Source of the DNA: Streptomyces gardneri
Lineage (GTDB): Bacteria > Actinomycetota > Actinomycetes > Streptomycetales > Streptomycetaceae
Assembly (NCBI RefSeq): GCF_006539185.1
Contig: NZ_BJMN01000005.1
Span: forward strand, 310,001 to 374,000
Reading direction: 5' to 3'
DNA: 64,000 bases
A program made the position numbers and the translations under genes. A model generated the notes under the pieces. That model saw only the letters and a list, made by a program, of their open reading frames with translations, searched no databases and had not been told where the DNA came from. Positions 9,025 through 17,946 of this stretch are shown piece after piece (positions within the stretch are counted from its first letter, which is position 1; the number at the start of each line of letters is the position of its first letter).

Positions 9025-9088
9025 TGTCGCGGTGCGGTGCGGGGCGGCTCGGCTCGACTCAGAGTCGTTCAACTCGGTTCAGTTCGGC

Positions 9089-9895
9089 TCAGCTCAGGAC
9101 CAGCAGCACCGCCAGAGCCATAAGGAGGGAGTCGATCCGGTCCAGCAGCCCGCCCGAGCCGGCGAGCCACCGGCCGGCGTCCTTCGCGCCGGCACCGCGC
9201 TTGACCATCGACTCCAGCAGGTCCCCGAGCGGGCCGCCGACCGCCACGGCCACCGCCGTCTGCCACGTCAGGGACGACAGCACGGCGAGCGTCCCGAGAC
9301 CGGCCGCAGCCCCGGCGAGCGTGCCGCTCCACCGCTTGGCGGGCGACAGCGGGGAGAGCCGGGGGCCGCCGAACCGGGGACCCGCCGCGTACGCGACGAT
9401 GTCGGCGATCGACACGGCCACGAACAGGACGAGCCCGAGGGCGCCGGACGGCACGAGACCGGCCAGGACGCCCAGCCAGACGAGCCCGAGCAGGCCCGCC
9501 CCCAGGCGACGGAGCCCGTGCTCCGCGTCGCCCGCGAGCAGCGGCACCCCGGCGATCGCGAGCGCCCCGACGGCCCCCACCCGGAGGACCTCTTCGGGGG
9601 CCAGCCAGGCGGTCAGGACGAGCGCGACGACCGCCGCGCCGAGCACCGCCCGGTCCACCAGGGCCAGTCGCAGCAGCCCGCCGTACTCCGCCACGGCGAC
9701 CACCGCGACCACGGCCGCGAGCACCGCGATCCCCGCCGGACCGAGCCAGAACGCGGCGGTGACCAGGGGCACTCCGAGCGCCCACACGCACCACCGGATC
9801 ATCAGCTCGCGTCGCCGGGTCGCCACCACCGCGAGCCCTCCGGCCGCCAGCGCCCCGCCGAGGTACGGCACGAGACCGGCGACGGTCGTCGTCAC
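9089..9895 (-). CDS. CdsA-like phosphatidate cytidylyltransferase family protein
   Basis: A 268-residue polytopic membrane protein, about seven spans. Its C-terminus carries the CDP-alcohol synthase signature: SMVKRGAGAKDAG followed by GSGGLLDRIDS, where the KR, KD and DRxD residues match the CdsA pattern. In the known family it makes a CDP-activated lipid from CTP and a phosphatidate-like substrate. The GTG start overlaps the stop of the upstream GNAT-aminotransferase gene (GTGA), so the two are co-translated. The coupling, rather than an essential-lipid-gene neighbourhood, suggests a paralogue with a special lipid substrate; that is inference. Confidence 0.8.
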   Translation of the reverse strand: MTTTVAGLVPYLGGALAAGGLAVVATRRRELMIRWCVWALGVPLVTAAFWLGPAGIAVLAAVVAVVAVAEYGGLLRLALVDRAVLGAAVVALVLTAWLAPEEVLRVGAVGALAIAGVPLLAGDAEHGLRRLGAGLLGLVWLGVLAGLVPSGALGLVLFVAVSIADIVAYAAGPRFGGPRLSPLSPAKRWSGTLAGAAAGLGTLAVLSSLTWQTAVAVAVGGPLGDLLESMVKRGAGAKDAGRWLAGSGGLLDRIDSLLMALAVLLVLS

Positions 9896-11682
9896 AGGCC
9901 GCCCTGCCCGCCCGCCGCCACCGGCGCGACCGTCTCCGCCCCCAGCGCCTCCAGGGCGCTCCGGCACGCCGCGACGATCCGCGCGTTCTCCACCCTGTCG
10001 CGGACGGCGACGCGGAAGGTCCGTCCCTCGTACGAGGGGGACATCGGCGACAGGTCCCGCAGGTACACGTCGTGGCGGCGGCACTCGCCCACCAGCCGGG
10101 CCGCGCTCGGCCCGCCCCGCCGCAGCGTCACCGTGAGGAAGTTCGACACGCCCTCGTCGACCGAGGAGAAGCCGTCGAGCTCCAGGAGACCGGCGGCGAG
10201 TTCACGGCGCAGCACCGCGGTGCGCGCCCAGCGCTCCGCGTAGTACGCGGGATCGCGCAGCGCGGTCACGGCGGCCAGTTGGGCCGGCAGGCTGACCGGC
10301 CACGGCGGCGTCCAGCGGCGCAGCTCCGCGGCCGTCTCCGGGTCGGCCACCAGATACGCGGCCCGCATCCCCGACAGCGCGTACATCTTCGACAGCGACG
10401 TGCAGACCACGACCCGGGGGTCGACCGAGGCGAGTCCGGCCAGCGAGTCCGCCGGATCGACGTAGCCCAGGTACGCCTCGTCGATCCACCACCGGGTCCG
10501 CGCGGGCGTGTCCGCGATCACCGCGCGCAGCGCGTCGGCGGGGGCGTGGCGGCCGGTCGGATTGTTCGGGTTGACCACCACCACGAGGTCGTACCGTCCG
10601 CTCCGGGTCGCGGCGGCGAGCCGGGCCGGATCGAGCAGCCAGCCGTCCTCCCGGCGCAGCCGGAGCCGGTCGACCTTGCAGCCGATCACCCGCTCGGTGA
10701 CATGGGCGTACTCGCCGTAGCTCGGGTCGAGGAGGAGCACCCGGCTCGTCGGCGTGAGCCACCGGCCGAACGCGCGGAAGATCAGGTCGGACGAGCCCGC
10801 GCCGACGGCCAGCGACTCCACCGGCAGCCCGCGGACCTCGGCGATCTCCGCGAGCAGTCCTTCCGCGCCGGTCGGGGGCGAGGTCCGGGCCGCCCACCCC
10901 GGATCCTCCGACAGGACAGCGCGGACGTCCGGGGACGGCGGGAACCAGGCGTCCAGCACGTCGGCCGGGACGACCTCGTGACGACGGGGCAGTGTCCGGA
11001 AGTCCGTACCGATGGCCGAGAAGAAGGCGCCGCCGTGCTCGCAGCCGTCAGCGCGCGGCGCGAACGGCACGTCCAACCGCCAGTCGAGGCCCGCCCGCAG
11101 TCGCTCCAGCGTCCGGCCGTGGCGCTCCCCGACCGTCCTCGTCAGCTCGGCCACGGAGCCGCTCAGCACCTCGAACGAGACGGCGCCGGAGCGGACCGTG
11201 CGCCCCACCGGCCGCAGCCCGGTGGCGAGGTACATGTCGAGCAGCTCCGTGCGTCCCATCGCCACGACCCGGCGCCCGCCCCGCGCCGCGACCCAGCGCA
11301 GCGCCGCGTACATGAGGAGCGGCGCGGCCGCTGTCGACCTCCACCGCTCCTCGACCGTCAGGACGCGGATCTCGAAGGGGGCCTCCTCGGTCAGGACAGG
11401 CAGCTCCTCGCGCGTCAGGTACTTGTCAAGACCGTAGCGGCCGACCCACGGCGGGGTGAGACTGACGAACCCGATCCGGGTCTCCCCGCGCGCGGCCACG
11501 AGATAGACGTTCTCGCCGTCGAGCCCGTCGCTCAACCGCCCCGAGGGATCCACCGGATGCTGTCCGAGCTCCTCCGCGTACACACGATGGCGGAGCTCGT
11601 GGATCCAGTCGCGATCCTGCGGAGTGGCGGTGCGCAACTGCAAGACGCGCCCCATGTGTTCCGTTCCGTTCGTGCGGTCCAT
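9892..11682 (-). CDS. GNAT acetyltransferase-class I/II aminotransferase fusion
   Basis: A 596-residue two-domain protein. Residues about 15-185 look like a GNAT-type or autoinducer-synthase-like acyltransferase (HELRHRVYAEEL, then a strand-rich core). Residues about 240-585 are a fold-type I PLP enzyme of the HisC/CobD group: VNPNNPTGRH, IDEAYLGYVD and SLSKMYALSGMRAAY, with the PLP lysine at about K432. The start is the ATG preceded by GGGGGAC; a second ATG nine codons later is possible. It overlaps cdsA-like by four bases. HisC-type relatives act as transaminases or, in CobD, as phosphothreonine decarboxylases. The combined activity here is unknown. Confidence 0.8.
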   Translation of the reverse strand: MDRTNGTEHMGRVLQLRTATPQDRDWIHELRHRVYAEELGQHPVDPSGRLSDGLDGENVYLVAARGETRIGFVSLTPPWVGRYGLDKYLTREELPVLTEEAPFEIRVLTVEERWRSTAAAPLLMYAALRWVAARGGRRVVAMGRTELLDMYLATGLRPVGRTVRSGAVSFEVLSGSVAELTRTVGERHGRTLERLRAGLDWRLDVPFAPRADGCEHGGAFFSAIGTDFRTLPRRHEVVPADVLDAWFPPSPDVRAVLSEDPGWAARTSPPTGAEGLLAEIAEVRGLPVESLAVGAGSSDLIFRAFGRWLTPTSRVLLLDPSYGEYAHVTERVIGCKVDRLRLRREDGWLLDPARLAAATRSGRYDLVVVVNPNNPTGRHAPADALRAVIADTPARTRWWIDEAYLGYVDPADSLAGLASVDPRVVVCTSLSKMYALSGMRAAYLVADPETAAELRRWTPPWPVSLPAQLAAVTALRDPAYYAERWARTAVLRRELAAGLLELDGFSSVDEGVSNFLTVTLRRGGPSAARLVGECRRHDVYLRDLSPMSPSYEGRTFRVAVRDRVENARIVAACRSALEALGAETVAPVAAGGQGGL

Positions 11683-11746
11683 GCGTGTCCCCCGAGGAAG
11701 ATCCAATGTCCGCGCACCAGCATGGGGGAGTCCGGCCGAAGACACC

Positions 11747-11762
11747 TGAGTACGCGTACTCA
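11747..11762. promoter_or_regulatory. Perfect 16-bp palindrome upstream of GNAT-aminotransferase operon
   Basis: TGAGTACGCGTACTCA is a perfect palindrome 65 bp upstream of the fusion-gene start, in a 127-bp gap after the catabolic operon. Its position suggests an operator for a dimeric regulator; none is adjacent. Confidence 0.5.
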
Positions 11763-11809
11763 CGCCGGTGACGGAGGAGTCGGGGTCCGTCGGCCGTCGG
11801 CCGTCGGGA

Positions 11810-12718
11810 TCAGAGGCCGAGGAGCCGGACGGCGTTCTCCTTGAGGATCAGCGGCCGGACCTCGGGCTTGATGTCGAGCTTCTCGAAGTCGGCCAGCCAT
11901 CGGTCCGGGGTCACGACGGGGAAGTCCGAGCCGAACAGCACCTTGTGCCGGAGGAAGGAGCCGGCGGCCCTGACGAGCTGCGGCGGGAAGTACTTCGGCG
12001 ACCAGCCCGACAGGTCGATGTGGACGTTGGCCTTGTGCGTGGCCATGGAGATGGCCTCGTCCTGCCACGGCACCGACGGGTGCGCCAGGATGATCGTCAG
12101 GCCGGGGAAGTCGGCGGCGACGTCGTCCAGGAGCATCGGGTCCGAGTAGCGCAGCTTGATGCCGCGCCCGCCGGGCAGGCCCGCGCCGATGCCGGTCTGC
12201 CCGGTGTGGAACAGCGCGGGGACGCCCAGCTCCTGGAGCGCCTCGTAGAGCGGGTAGAGCTCGGGCGTGTTCGGCGCGAACGCCTGGAGACTCGGGTGGA
12301 ACTTGAAGCCGCGGACGCCGTGGTCGAGGACGAGCGCGCGGGCCCGGTCGACGGCGTCGGGACGGTGCGGGTCGACCGAGCCGAACGGGATGAGGACGTC
12401 GGGGTGTTCGGCCGCGGCGGCGGCGATCTCCTCGCTGGACAGGCCCGGGTGGCCGAGGCCCGTCGTGGCGTCCACCGTGAAGATCACGGCGGCCATCCGG
12501 CGCTCGCGGTAGTGGGCCGCGAGACGCTCGACGGTCGGAGTGCGGTCCTGGCCGGACCTGAAGTACGCGGCCGAGGCGTCCATCAGCTCGGCATCGAGCG
12601 CGAGATGGCCGTGGGCGTCCTGCTCGACATGGACGTGGAAGTCGATCGCCGTCAGCTCGGCGGGGTCGAGGGGGGTCCGGCCAGTCAGGGGGGTCTGGGG
12701 GTTCATCGGCGTGCTCAC
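11810..12718 (-). CDS. Amidohydrolase-family TIM-barrel hydrolase/decarboxylase
   Basis: A 302-residue protein of the amidohydrolase_2 (ACMSD-like) family. It has HxH at H28/H30 (DFHVHVE), a histidine in GFKFHPSLQ, LFHTGQTG and ILAHPSVPW, and the late Asp in LFGSDFP, together a complete metal site. Family members hydrolyse or decarboxylate carboxylic substrates. The GTG start overlaps the stop of the dehydrogenase gene (GTGA); an ATG four codons later is the alternative. It is the last gene of the MarR-linked operon, so it probably acts on the same carbon source as the CoA enzymes upstream. Confidence 0.8.
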   Translation of the reverse strand: MSTPMNPQTPLTGRTPLDPAELTAIDFHVHVEQDAHGHLALDAELMDASAAYFRSGQDRTPTVERLAAHYRERRMAAVIFTVDATTGLGHPGLSSEEIAAAAAEHPDVLIPFGSVDPHRPDAVDRARALVLDHGVRGFKFHPSLQAFAPNTPELYPLYEALQELGVPALFHTGQTGIGAGLPGGRGIKLRYSDPMLLDDVAADFPGLTIILAHPSVPWQDEAISMATHKANVHIDLSGWSPKYFPPQLVRAAGSFLRHKVLFGSDFPVVTPDRWLADFEKLDIKPEVRPLILKENAVRLLGL

Positions 12719-13599
12719 AGGTGGTCGGTACGGTTCTTGGCGTCGAGCAGGAGGGCGAGGAGCGCGTCGCGTTCGGCGACGAGACCGGCCTCGGCGGTCC
12801 CCGCCAGCTCCTCGGCGACGCCCTGGGTGATCTTGTCGGTCAGCTCGGGTGTGAGGCGCGGCGCGCCGAGGTCCGCCCACCACTCCTCCATGGGCGGGCC
12901 GAGGTGTTCGAGTACGTGGGCGATGCCGCCCGCACCTCCCGAGAGGTGCTGGTTGAGGAACGGCCCGAGCAGCGCCCAGCGCAGGCCGGGGCCGTGGGCG
13001 ATGGCCGTGTCGATGTCGGCGACACTGGCCGCGCCCCGGTCGACCAGGGAGTACGCCTCGCGCCACAGCGCTGCCTGGAGCCGGTTCGCGACGTGCCCGG
13101 GCAGCTCCCGGCGCAGCCGGATCGGCCGCCGGCCGAGACCGCGGTAGAACCGCATGGCCGCCTCCACGGCGGCCTCGCCCGTCCGCTCGCCCGGCACGAC
13201 CTCGACCAGCGGGATGAGGTGCGGTGGGTTGAACGGGTGCCCGACGAGGACCCGTTCGGGATGGGCCGCGCAGGCCCGCTGGATCCGGGACGGGAGCAGC
13301 CCGGAGGAGCTGCTCGCCAGGACCGTCCCCGGCGGGGCCGCGGCGTCGAGGGCGGCGAAGACCTCGTCCTTCAGGTCGGGGCGCTCGGGCCCGTTCTCCT
13401 GGACGAAGCCGGCGTCCGCGACGGCCTCGGCGAGGTCGGCGGTGAACGTCAGCCGGGTCTGGTCGGCGGTGACGGCCGCGCGCAGCCGGGCCTCCGCGCC
13501 GGGCGCCGGGTCGGTCGCGACGACCTCGTGCCCGTACCGGAGGAAGAGGGTGGTCCAGGAGGCCCCGATGACGCCGGTCCCGACGACGGCGATCCTCAT
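12715..13599 (-). CDS. 3-hydroxyacyl-CoA/3-hydroxyacid dehydrogenase
   Basis: A 294-residue NAD-dependent dehydrogenase. The Rossmann motif GTGVIG (residues 7-12) starts the N-terminal domain, SSSSGLLPSRIQ carries the conserved serine stretch, and GHPFNPPHLIPLVEVV is the family active-site block with the catalytic His. The helical C-terminal domain follows (GHVANRLQAALWREA). The GHPFNPP form resembles lambda-crystallin/L-gulonate and carnitine dehydrogenases as much as 3-hydroxybutyryl-CoA dehydrogenase, so the exact substrate is open. The ATG overlaps the acetoacetyl-CoA synthetase stop and the stop overlaps the next GTG: a fully coupled operon. Confidence 0.85.
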   Translation of the reverse strand: MRIAVVGTGVIGASWTTLFLRYGHEVVATDPAPGAEARLRAAVTADQTRLTFTADLAEAVADAGFVQENGPERPDLKDEVFAALDAAAPPGTVLASSSSGLLPSRIQRACAAHPERVLVGHPFNPPHLIPLVEVVPGERTGEAAVEAAMRFYRGLGRRPIRLRRELPGHVANRLQAALWREAYSLVDRGAASVADIDTAIAHGPGLRWALLGPFLNQHLSGGAGGIAHVLEHLGPPMEEWWADLGAPRLTPELTDKITQGVAEELAGTAEAGLVAERDALLALLLDAKNRTDHL

Positions 13600-15581
13600 G
13601 ACGCGCTCCCCGGCCTCACCGTGCCGCCGCGCGTGGCGGCGTACGCGACGAAGGTGTCCAGGGAGCGGGGGTCGGCGAGGACGTCGGTGCTCGCGACGGA
13701 CTCGGGGGCCGCGCCGAGGAGGATCCGCTTGACGGGCACCTCCAGCTTCTTGCCGGTGCGGTTGCGCGGGACGGCGGGCACCCGCTCGATCACGTCGGGG
13801 ACGTGCCGGGGCGACAGCGCCGACCGCAGCGTCCGGGCGATCTTCGTACGGAGGGCGTCGTCGAGCTCGGCGGGGCCCGCGACGAACAGCAGCAGTTCGC
13901 CGTTGCCGCCCTCGGGGTCCTCGATGTGGACGACGAGGCTGTCGTCGACCTCGGGCAGGTCCTCGACGACGGCGTAGAACTCGGCGGTGCCGAGCCGGAC
14001 CCCGCCGCGGTTGAGGGTGGCGTCGGAGCGTCCGGCGACGATGCAGTGGCCCTCGGGCGCGAACCGCACCCAGTCGCCGTGCCGCCACACGCCCGGGTAC
14101 TCCTCGAAGTACGCGGCCCGGTAGCGGGAGCCGTCGGTGTCGCCCCAGAAGCCGACGGGCATCGACGGCATCGGCTCGGTGATCACCAGCTCGCCCAGCT
14201 CGCCGACGACCCGCTTCCCCTCGCCGTCGTAGGCGTACGCCGCGACGCCGAGGCACGGGCCGGAGATCTCCCCGGCGCGCACGGTCTGCAGCGGGCTTCC
14301 CTGGAGGATGCCGGTGCACACGTCGGTGCCGCCGCAGCCGACGTTCAGGAGCACCCGGTCGCCGAACTGCTCGGCCACCCAGCGGAATCCTTCGGCCGCG
14401 AGCGGGCTGCCCGCAGCGCCGAGCTGCCGCAGCCGCGACAGGTCGAACTCCTCGGCGGGCCGGACGCCGGCCTTGCGGCAGGCCATCAGATAGCCGGGGC
14501 TGACGCCCATGAGCGTCGCCCCCGTCTCCTCGGCGATCCGCCACTGCTCCCGCAGCTCCGGGTGGACCGGATTGCCGTCGATCATGACGATCGAGGCGCG
14601 GACGAGCAGCGCCGAGACCAGGGTGTTCCACAGCATCCAGGCCGTGGTGCTGAACCAGAGCATCCGGTCGCCCGGCTTCAGGTCCCAGCTCAGCGCGTTG
14701 TTCTTCAGGTGTTCCAGGAGGATCCCGCCGTGGCGGTGGACGATCGCCTTGGGGATGCCGGTGGTGCCGGAGGAGAAGAGCACGAACAGCGGATGGTCGA
14801 ACGGCACCGGCTCGAAGGGGACGGGGCCGGGGGCCGGTTCCGCGAGCAGCTCCGTCCAGCCGAGGGCGTCGGGCAGGGCGTGCGGTCCGTAGGGGATGTG
14901 GACGACCCGCTCCACGGTCGGGAGCTGCGCGGCGATCTCCGCGACCTCGGTACGGCGGTCGACGTCCCGCTCCCCGTAGTGGTAGCCGGCGACGGTGAGC
15001 AGCACCTTCGGTTCGAGCTGGGCGAAGCGGTCGACGACGCTGCGAGGCCCGAACTCCGGTGCGCAGGCCGCCCAGACCGCGCCGATGCTCGCGGTGGCGA
15101 GGAAGGCGACGAGCGTCTCGGGGATGTTCGGCAGATAGGCGACGACCCGGTCGCCCTTGCGGACGCCGAGGCGGAGGAGCCCGGCGCGGGCCCGGGCGAC
15201 CTGGTCGCGGAGCTCGCCGAAGGTCAGCTCGACCGGCGCCCGCGTCTGGGAGTGGGCGACGACCGCGACGGCGGCGGCGTCCTCGGCGGAATCCTCGCGG
15301 CCGAGGGCGTGCTCGGCGTAGTTGAGGGTCGCGCCCGGGAACCACTCGGCGTCCGGCATGGACCTGCGGCCCAGGACGGCGGTGGGCGGGGTGTGCGGAC
15401 GGACGTCGAAGAACTCCCAGACCGAGGACCAGAAGCCCTCCAGGTCGGTGACGGACCACTGCCACAGGCTGTCGTAGTCCGGGAACGACAGCTGCCGCTC
15501 CGCCTCCAGCCAGCGGAGGTAGCGCCCGATCTCCGACTCGTCCCTGACCCGGGGACCGGGGGTGCTGAGGATCTCGCTCAT
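13596..15581 (-). CDS. Acetoacetate-CoA ligase
   Basis: A 661-residue AMP-forming acyl-CoA synthetase. The N-terminus has the acetoacetyl-CoA synthetase hallmark (DYDSLWQWSVTDLEGFWSSV, then WFPGATLNYAEHAL). The AMP-binding P-loop is SSGTTGIPKAI, and the C-terminal lysine lies in NRTGKKLEVPVKRIL, the form typical of this subfamily. It activates acetoacetate (or a close 3-oxoacid) with ATP and CoA. The ATG overlaps the enoyl-CoA hydratase stop (ATGA). With the hydratase, dehydrogenase and amidohydrolase it suggests ketone-body-like or 3-oxoacid catabolism under MarR control. Confidence 0.9.
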   Translation of the reverse strand: MSEILSTPGPRVRDESEIGRYLRWLEAERQLSFPDYDSLWQWSVTDLEGFWSSVWEFFDVRPHTPPTAVLGRRSMPDAEWFPGATLNYAEHALGREDSAEDAAAVAVVAHSQTRAPVELTFGELRDQVARARAGLLRLGVRKGDRVVAYLPNIPETLVAFLATASIGAVWAACAPEFGPRSVVDRFAQLEPKVLLTVAGYHYGERDVDRRTEVAEIAAQLPTVERVVHIPYGPHALPDALGWTELLAEPAPGPVPFEPVPFDHPLFVLFSSGTTGIPKAIVHRHGGILLEHLKNNALSWDLKPGDRMLWFSTTAWMLWNTLVSALLVRASIVMIDGNPVHPELREQWRIAEETGATLMGVSPGYLMACRKAGVRPAEEFDLSRLRQLGAAGSPLAAEGFRWVAEQFGDRVLLNVGCGGTDVCTGILQGSPLQTVRAGEISGPCLGVAAYAYDGEGKRVVGELGELVITEPMPSMPVGFWGDTDGSRYRAAYFEEYPGVWRHGDWVRFAPEGHCIVAGRSDATLNRGGVRLGTAEFYAVVEDLPEVDDSLVVHIEDPEGGNGELLLFVAGPAELDDALRTKIARTLRSALSPRHVPDVIERVPAVPRNRTGKKLEVPVKRILLGAAPESVASTDVLADPRSLDTFVAYAATRGGTVRPGSAS

Positions 15582-16342
15582 CGGGTGACCTTTCCGGCGC
15601 GGCCGTCGAGGAACGCCCGCATCCTCTCCTGGGCGTCGGCGCTGCCGGCGGCGACGGCCGCCATGAGGGATTCGAGCAGGAGGCCGCCGGCGGGCGAGGC
15701 CTCGGCGATGCGGGGGAGTGCCTGGAGGACGGCGAAGTTGGTCAGCGGCGCGTTGGCCGCGATCCGTTCCGCGAGCTCCAGGGCCTTGGCGCGCGCCCCG
15801 CCCTCCTCGGTCAGGTAGTGCGAGAGGCCGACGGCCTGGCCCTCGGCGGCGTCGAGGACGCGGCCGGTGAGCATCATGTCGGCCATCCGGTGCGCCCCGA
15901 TCAGCCGGGGGACGCGGACCGAGCCGCCACCGCCGACGAACAGGCCGCGCTGCCCCTCCGGCAGGGCGTAGAAGGCGGTCGGTTCGGCCACCCGGAGGTG
16001 CGCGGCGGCCGCCAGCTCCAGACCGCCGCCGATGACCGCGCCCTTCAGCGCGGCCACCACGGGGACCCGCCCGCCCTCGATCGTGTCGAAGACCCGGTGC
16101 CACATGAGCGAGTGCTCCAGAGCCTCCTCGGTGGACCGCTCGGTCAGCTCGCCGAGGTCGAGTCCGGCCGAGAAGTGGTCGCCCTCGGCGTCCAGGACGA
16201 CGGCCCGGACGTCGGGGCCCGGCTTGCGGAAGAACTCCTCGACGCGCAGCACCGTGGCGTCGTCGAGGGCGTTGCGCTTGGCCGGGCGGCAGAGCGTCAG
16301 GACCGCCACTCCGTCGCGGCGGTCGATCGAAAGCGTGCTCAA
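15578..16342 (-). CDS. Enoyl-CoA hydratase/isomerase family protein
   Basis: A crotonase-fold protein of about 254 residues. The oxyanion-hole motifs are DHFSAGLDLGEL and GAVIGGGLELAAAAH. A TTG start is preferred because GAGGAG lies six bases before it; the in-frame ATG six codons upstream (at 16360) falls inside the putative MarR operator and is the alternative. The active-site acid is not certain: FVGGGGSVRVPRLIG follows the usual second glycine block. It is the first gene of the operon running through the acetoacetate-CoA ligase, and is divergent from the MarR gene. Confidence 0.85.
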   Translation of the reverse strand: MSTLSIDRRDGVAVLTLCRPAKRNALDDATVLRVEEFFRKPGPDVRAVVLDAEGDHFSAGLDLGELTERSTEEALEHSLMWHRVFDTIEGGRVPVVAALKGAVIGGGLELAAAAHLRVAEPTAFYALPEGQRGLFVGGGGSVRVPRLIGAHRMADMMLTGRVLDAAEGQAVGLSHYLTEEGGARAKALELAERIAANAPLTNFAVLQALPRIAEASPAGGLLLESLMAAVAAGSADAQERMRAFLDGRAGKVTR

Positions 16343-16355
16343 GAAGGACTCCTCA

Positions 16356-16441
16356 ATCATCAGGAATCCTGAGTATCAGAGGGCGCCCTGCAGCCACGCA
16401 AGGGGGTTTGCGCTAGAATTTTCGACAGGATTCCTGATGAT
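16356..16441. promoter_or_regulatory. Twin MarR-type operators between ech and marR
   Basis: Two copies of an 11-bp palindrome, CAGGAATCCTG (16361-16371) and CAGGATTCCTG (16426-16436), sit 65 bp apart. Each is extended by ATGAT/ATCAT so that 16356-16371 and 16426-16441 form a perfect 16-bp inverted repeat across the intergenic region. The symmetry places one operator at each divergent gene start, so a bound MarR would repress both directions. Confidence 0.7.
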
Positions 16442-16460
16442 GGTGAGAAGGGGAGGGGAT

Positions 16461-16886
16461 GTGACGGACGCCGCTCCGCCGTCTCTGCTGTACTCGGTGA
16501 AACAGGTCGAACTGGCCACCCGGGCCCGGCTCGACGAGCTGCTCAGGCCTTCGGGCGTGACCGCCCTCCAGTACACGGCCCTGACCGTGCTCGAACGCCG
16601 GGACGGCATGTCCTCGGCGGAGCTCGCCCGCAACTCCTTCGTCACGCCCCAGTCGATGTCCGACCTGGTCGGCGCCCTGGAGCGGCGCGGCCTCATCGCC
16701 CGGTCCCCGGACCCGGCGAGCCGGCGGCGCCATGTCATCAGCCTCACCGACGACGGCCGCGCCCTGCTCGCCCTCCACGCGCCGGCCGTCCAGCACCTGG
16801 AGGACGAGATGCTCACGGGCTTCACCGCCCGTGAGCGCACCGTCTTCCGCGACCTCCTCAACCGCGCCCGCGCGGCGCTCGGCTGA
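16461..16886 (+). CDS. MarR-family transcriptional regulator
   Basis: A 141-residue winged-helix regulator of usual MarR length. ALQYTALTVLERRDGMSSAELARNSFVTPQSMSDLV forms the helix-turn-helix region and RRHVISLTDDGRALL the wing. The GTG start is chosen because GGGGAGGGG lies immediately upstream; an ATG eight codons earlier falls in the operator. Divergent position and the twin operators imply autoregulation and control of the CoA operon, probably released by a carboxylate or CoA-ester ligand. Confidence 0.88.
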   Translation: MTDAAPPSLLYSVKQVELATRARLDELLRPSGVTALQYTALTVLERRDGMSSAELARNSFVTPQSMSDLVGALERRGLIARSPDPASRRRHVISLTDDGRALLALHAPAVQHLEDEMLTGFTARERTVFRDLLNRARAALG

Positions 16887-17096
16887 CGCCGGGCGACCGC
16901 GCGGGGGCGGGAGCGTCGGTGCGACGGCCGGGGCCGGTGGTCACACCTCGCCGTCGGACTCCGTGTCGCTGTCGTCGGCCTCGGGCTGCTGGTCCAGGCC
17001 CGGCGCGTTCACGCCTCTTGCCTCGCGGGGAAGTCTCCCGACAGCCGCCGACGTTCGGCTGAAGCGACGTCAGCGGTGGCCGCACCGACAGAACCC

Positions 17097-17543
17097 CTAC
17101 GGCTCCTGGATCACGGGCTCGACCACGAAGAGCGGGATCTCGCGGTCCGTCTTCCGCTGGTAGTCCGCGTAGTCGGCGAAGGCCTCGACGGCCCGCTCCC
17201 ACCATGCCTGCCGCTCTTCGCCCGTGACCAGCCGGGCCTTCATGTCCCAGACCCGCGGGCCGTCGCGCAGCTCGACCAGGGGCGTGGCGACCAGGTTGTG
17301 GTACCAGACGGGGTGCTTCTCCGCCCCGCCGTTCGACGCCACCAGCGCGTACGCGCCCTCGTGCTCCACCCGCATCAGCGGCGTCTTGCGGAGCTTGCCG
17401 CTGCGCGCGCCGACGTTCGTCACCAGGACCACGGGCATGCCCCGCATCGTGGTGCCCTTCGTGCCGCCGGACGACTCGTACAGCTCGACCTGGTTCCGCA
17501 CCCATGCCGTCGGGCTGGGCTCGTACTCACCTTCGAGAGGCAT
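17097..17543 (-). CDS. Deazaflavin-dependent nitroreductase-family oxidoreductase
   Basis: A 148-residue protein of the F420-dependent Ddn/nitroreductase family, common in actinomycetes. The diagnostic blocks are [32 protein letters not shown] and [16 protein letters not shown], which line the F420 pocket. It would use reduced F420 to reduce quinones or nitro compounds. The gene is convergent with marR across 210 bp in which I see nothing else, and stands alone. The substrate is not inferable. Confidence 0.85.
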   Translation of the reverse strand: MPLEGEYEPSPTAWVRNQVELYESSGGTKGTTMRGMPVVLVTNVGARSGKLRKTPLMRVEHEGAYALVASNGGAEKHPVWYHNLVATPLVELRDGPRVWDMKARLVTGEERQAWWERAVEAFADYADYQRKTDREIPLFVVEPVIQEP

Positions 17544-17946
17544 GACTGTCCTTTCGTCCGCGCCGCGGGCCGGTACCGGACACCGGCCCCGCTCGCCTGA
17601 CGACGCTATCCGACGCCCTGCCGTCCGCGCCCCTTCTGCGGGGGCAGTGGCGCGGGGTCGCCCGGCATTTCGCCGATGCCGGCCGGCGGCTCGCGGTACT
17701 CGTTAGGGTGCCGCTCGCCCGGCCGGCCTTCGGGTCGTCGCTCGGGTCCTCGATGTCGCTCGGCCGATCGATGTGTCGCACGGCTGTGTCCAGGGGTTCT
17801 GTGGTCGGATGGGCGCCGCCGACGACGCCGTCGGGAATCCCTCCTCGACCTCCCGAGGGAATGCGCCGAAGGCGATCGACGAGTGATTGTTCCGGTTTCG
17901 CCGGCCGGCAGGAATGGCGACAGGACCCGAGGGAAAGGGGAGCCGG
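17544..17946. other. Gene-poor interval between nitroreductase and moeA-like gene
   Basis: About 400 bp without a convincing gene. It holds divergent 5' regions: an 8-bp perfect inverted repeat (GGGCCGGT/ACCGGCCC, 17567-17589) 24 bp upstream of the nitroreductase start, possibly an operator, and the AAAGGGGAG ribosome site of the MoeA-like gene at its end. Confidence 0.6.
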
